Shown: in pieces, positions 59,617-64,000 of the stretch
Position numbering within the stretch: position 1 is the stretch's first letter
Layout: each line of letters starts with the position of its first letter
From: Branchiostoma floridae
Lineage: Eukaryota > Chordata > Leptocardii > Amphioxiformes > Branchiostomatidae
Reading direction: 5' to 3'
Assembly (NCBI RefSeq): GCF_000003815.2
Contig: NC_049980.1
Location: forward strand, 3,994,497-4,058,496
DNA length: 64,000 bases
Notes under the pieces: generated by a model
Told to the model about the DNA's origin: nothing
The model's input: only the letters and a program-made list of their open reading frames with translations
Database searches by the model: none
Translations under genes and position numbers: made by a program

Positions 59617-62600
59617 GTCTATGAACTGTAGAACTGGAAGACTGTTGAACTGGTGAAGTTTCCAACCATCCCTTACCTAATCCCTTGATGTCCAGGTCAT
59701 TTGGGGACAAGGTGGCCATGAACTTTAAGGCAGAGATTTGTCTCCCTGCTTGCATGTCCCCAGCTTGCAAAACTGTAATGTGGCCATTAAGTCCTGTGGG
59801 TAATGGCCCAGCCTTTGGACGAGAACCCATGAGTTTGAATCTAGGCGTTGTCATTAACCGAACACGCGCGCTAATGGAAAGGATTGCAGTCCTTAGGACG
59901 GGACGTTAAGACGTGGTCCAATACTGTGCTTGTCAAATTTAAAAGAATGGTTACTTTCCTAGTTTAATGGACCTGCAATTACTGCACCTGTCTTCTCTAT
60001 CACGACCACTGGAAGAGTTAAAGCTCATCAGTTCATTGAGTTCATGTGGACTAAACTGGCTGGAGATCACAATGGCTTTGAGGTCATAGATACAAAATAA
60101 ATTCATCTAGACAGGAATCATATTGCCAGTGTGTGTCTGTTACTTTGTGCATACATGTAGGTCCGGGCTTGATTCGAAGAATGCAGGTGTCTTGAGACAG
60201 TAGTGGTGCAGTCCTTGCAATTACTTTCAATTGGTACAACCCTAGTCTACATTATCCCATAGAAGTCAGAGTCTTTGTGTGCAAACAGATGTTGTAAAAA
60301 TATTCTTCGTTCTGATACTACACAGACCACCCTGGCTTTTAGTCAGGCAGGCATCAGGGCATCTTTGTACGCCCTGTTCTGAAAATAATTGAAATTGGAT
60401 GCCCTACTATGCCCTGAAGACGCCCTCACACTGGGGAGCACATTCTCTGACAAGCATGAAATTCTGATTGACCAGGGATGCTACGGTCACATGTGGCCTG
60501 TCTGTCCCCAAATTTGCACCTCAAAATACAGGAAATAATGTTTCAGAGAGTTTCAAAAATTTCCATGTGAGGATGTCCCCAGACCACTACAATACTCGCC
60601 CTTGCAACGCTCGCCGAACGGCAAGAAAATTGGACACCCCATGATGAAATCCTAGCTAAAAGCCTGAGACCACCTATTTCAACACTCCATGATGGGAACA
60701 GGTTTTGTGAAGATTCATAGAGGCATGGTGTCATTTTGACCTTTCTATAGGAGAACTTACATAACTGTTACAGCCTAATTGTCCCCTGAGATGCCATAAT
60801 GGAGGCCCAATCGTGCATGCCTCAAGCTGAGATCGTCACAGAATGTAAAAAATATATTACATAAGCTTTGGTTTGGTTTGATATTCCCATCTCTATTTAG
60901 TGAATACAATGAATTTCAAAGTTGTATAGCTGCTTTTAGCCCAGATGTGAGCTTATGCCAGTGGAGATTGTAATGATCTTTTCTCCCTTAAGCTTTGGTG
61001 AAAGAAAAAAACTCAAGAACATGTTTGCACAAGTCTGACAATAAATGTTGTGCTCTTGGATATAGGATGTTAAGCTAAAGATCTTGTAATTGAGTAAAAT
61101 TCTTTGAGTACAAAGGCAGATGCCAGTCTCTTTCCACACTCAGTATGGTGTATGTTGTATGGTATACTCTTCCTCATTTGAGTTGACATTGCATGTCTTA
61201 ACCATATAGGCCCCAGCTGTTTCTTGTGCACACTGGACTATTTTCCCATTAGAACCTAAAGTGGCCATATCCCCTACCATGGACCCGATTAATACCTCCC
61301 CACGAACCCTCCCTGTCTGTCATCATGGCCAAGTGTGCTCTCGAGAAGTATCTCACTGGGCCGCGACTCTTCGAGGCACTCATTGTCAGTGGCCATTTTT
61401 CAAATGTTTCATCTGAGTTTGCCATTGTGGTCACACTGACATGCAACACATACAACACCCTGTAATACGTGGCCTCTACAAAAAAAATGGCCACTTCCTC
61501 AATTTCAACACCAAATTACCAGTATATTATAAGATAACTTTATGGGAATATTAAGCAGTGTGGCCACAGATTCTAATACACAATGATTGAGATTCATCAA
61601 AAAGAGTTTATGCCGATTGCAGTGACCTACTGTGCCTATTCACACCATTTTGCCAACTTCAGCAGTGTTTATTTTTATTTTTCAAGTTTCAGGTGACATA
61701 TTGGTGCCGATCGGTGCCAGATTGGAGTTGATTGGCACCTGTTCGAAACCAACATTTGCCAAATGCAAACAGTCACCAAAATGAATTACCCAATGCTTCA
61801 ATGCTCTTATTAGATATCTTCCCCTTCGGTTGAGTAACATTGCATGTCATAACCAGGTCCCAGTTGTACCTCTGCAGTGCTCCATCAGCACATATCACCT
61901 GATGCACACCTCCCCACTTACCCTTCCTGTCAATCATCACGGTCCCGCTGTCGGTATCATTGACACATTTAAATCTGCCGCTGATGACCCGGTGCTTCAC
62001 TAGATGGAGATCAACCTAAGGTCCCATGGGCCAGTGGTGGTGTGATTATGGATGTATGGAATGGGCCTGTGTAGTAATATCTTCGATGTAGAAAGTGCTA
62101 AGCAGCTCCAGTTGATTACATCTTGGTGGAAAATGTGCAGATGTTGGCAATAAATCCTTGTGTTTTGTTTTGTTTTGCACACTGTCCACAGAATAACCAA
62201 AGAGGCTTGGTTGGCGTCACTCCTCTGTTATGGTGTGGTGTGGTGTGGTGTCACCAGGTGTACGGAAATGTCATTAAGCTTACCCTTGTCTAGGATCAAA
62301 TTTTGCCATGTCAGAAAATAGTTTTTCATAGGGTCAGAATTCAAAAGCATTGCTTTAGACCTTATGAGGATTTGGCCATTGTCATTTGATATCATAAAGG
62401 TAAAAATTTGGTCAGCAATATGTGATCTTCCAAATCGTTGCTTCTGAACTCCAGCAAATAGTCCAGCAGCATAGCTGAAAAATTGTGCAAATTTGTCTAA
62501 AAGCGCCAAATTTGGCACACATGCAGTTGAATGTACATTGTATTCTAAACAAAAATAGATATGGAGGCATCTCAAGTTCCCAGAATTGATTTTATGGCAC

Positions 62601-64000
62601 AAGAACAAGAACTACTCACACCTTCAGTGCCAAAGTTATCAAAAACGTAGAATTGATGTTATTCAAAAGTTCATATCTAGAGAATGGCTAACTACAGTAT
62701 GGACATTCTCACTTAGATAGCAAGGGTGACATGCACTACATGTAGTCTTGCCCGATCAGCACTTTCATTTGCCTGATGAGCTCTTTCACTTGCCTGGGAC
62801 AATCAGGCCAATGTATTTATCTAACCCAGGTAAAAAGCAACTAGAATTTTTTCTTTAAGGGTACATGGGAGTATGCCATGAATTTCAGCACTAAATCTGC
62901 CCCAGCCTTTATAGGATCATCAATTTTATTTTTAAATCTGCAGTTGTACAAAGGGAAGGGAAGGAAAGGGAAATAAAAATTCATTGGCCCTATTGAGCAA
63001 GTAAAACATGGTCCTTTCATCTTCCTCGAAGCAATTTTGCACTGGCCCTAAGTCTAATGACACTATTTTAATCTATGCTTTTGTACCTGCAGAAAGGAAA
63101 TCCTTTTTTCTATTAAGGGGTCAAAAGCACTTAATTTAAACCATGTAGCAATGCTTCAATACATGTGTACAAGGCCAGGCAAGTCGCTGAGAGCGTAATT
63201 TATTTAGAAGTATATCCATATTGACCCAAATCCTTCTGGCGCAATCAGGCAAGTACAAGACTGCAAGCGCTCGCTCGATCAGCACTTTTGCTTGCCCCTG
63301 GCAATAAGGCCAATAGTGAACTTGTCCAACCCCGATACCAAAAAGCAAAACAAATTTGAATCTTTGTTAACTTTGACTGTACCTCACAGGGATGTGTTGT
63401 AAGTTATAGTGGAGCGTCTGTCCTTGCCTAAGCCAGGATCATAAATTTGATCTTCTGCACAAAGCAAAGGGAAGACAAATTATGTACATGTACTAAGTGT
63501 TGTAGACAAGTGGAACATAGGCCATACTAGCTTTAATGATTTACTACCTGGAAGACATCAATGGTTCTCCTGAGGATTCTGACTTTGTTGTGGTAAGCAG
63601 GAGGAAAGCCTGATGTATGTATAACTGCAATACAAACCAGTCAATAAACCCCTTTGAACCACACAAACAGCATTCGTCACGGTGATTTTACGCACAAACC
63701 TTAACGTCATCGCTTTCGTCCGTTAGTGAAAATATTAAAGAATGCATTCAAAATTGTTTGCTGAATGCAGAAGAAGCAGCACTTAAAGCTTTTATCACCA
63801 GCCACTGTTATTACAAAAGGGTTCTGGGGTATCGCGAGTATTCACTTCTGCCAGTGCCCCAGTACCCGCACACATGTGGCAAAACGTTTCCAAACATCAC
63901 CATACAATGTACATGGCTAGTTCCCCACTTGCATAACATACTGGTGGGAATGGCATTTTTTACTTATCTGTTGTACAACAGTCAGGACGTAGATTGCAAT
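59617..64000. other. Intron 23 distal part to window end
   Basis: Mostly AT-rich with dispersed repeats: copy 2 of the 57950 family (60335-60640), TGGTG pentamers (62228-62250), acttgcc-family copies (62730-62830 and 63170-63345). I searched by eye for the expected terminal Dmx exon (VW-R-LTGHG-like start, stop) on the + strand and found none. Confidence 0.5.

Overview
This window is an animal nuclear genomic fragment, most likely from an amphioxus (Branchiostoma-type cephalochordate). The gene is clearly metazoan, has short exons in introns of about 0.1 to 15 kb, and the introns are crowded with small non-autonomous DNA transposons, tRNA-derived SINEs and decayed LINE tails. The genus is an inference; the phylum-level placement rests on the protein. 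There are no bacterial features.

One gene explains almost all coding sequence. It lies on the + strand and is the 3' half of a DMXL1/DMXL2 (rabconnectin-3 alpha, Rav1/RAVE family) gene. I resolve 23 exons from 530 to 49144. All junctions have GT and AG borders, and the reading phase is maintained throughout: 3951 nt, 1317 codons, no internal stop. The first exons carry the end of the Rav1-type alpha-helical region (HPDPFLRSIAYW). The middle exons carry acidic and low-complexity linkers and conserved Dmx blocks. The last seven exons encode a C-terminal WD40 propeller. The 5' half of the gene lies upstream of base 1. The final exon, closing the propeller after ...GEVKV, is not visible and is presumably beyond 64000.

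Layout: 1-500 LINE 3' end; 530-16976 exons 1-15 with short introns; 16977-26938 a 10-kb intron with a hAT element, a mariner-like element in a tandem array, a hAT MITE and an array of SINE-like units; 26939-30215 exons 16-21; 30216-37741 an intron of degenerate repeats; 37742-37831 exon 22; 37832-49016 an intron with a 162-bp satellite interrupted by a TA-flanked MITE and a 5-kb element with 345-bp inverted termini (containing a 100-N assembly gap); 49017-49144 exon 23; 49145-64000 intron with foldbacks, a PIF/Harbinger-like MITE, a 315-325-bp tandem array hosting a second minisatellite-bearing transposon, a GTGA/GTCA array, a hAT MITE and a young SINE with perfect target duplications.

The two most unusual signals are these. 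(1) Four separate exons (5, 9, 10, 13) are each followed by tandem copies that span the exon's 3' end, its splice donor and the start of the intron; at exon 9 this is a six-copy 144-bp minisatellite that stays largely open in frame. (2) Two transposons share an unusual architecture: roughly 160-bp outer inverted arms leading into a minisatellite rich in GAATTC or CTGCAG palindromes, each flanked by a candidate 4-bp target duplication (TACT and CTAA).
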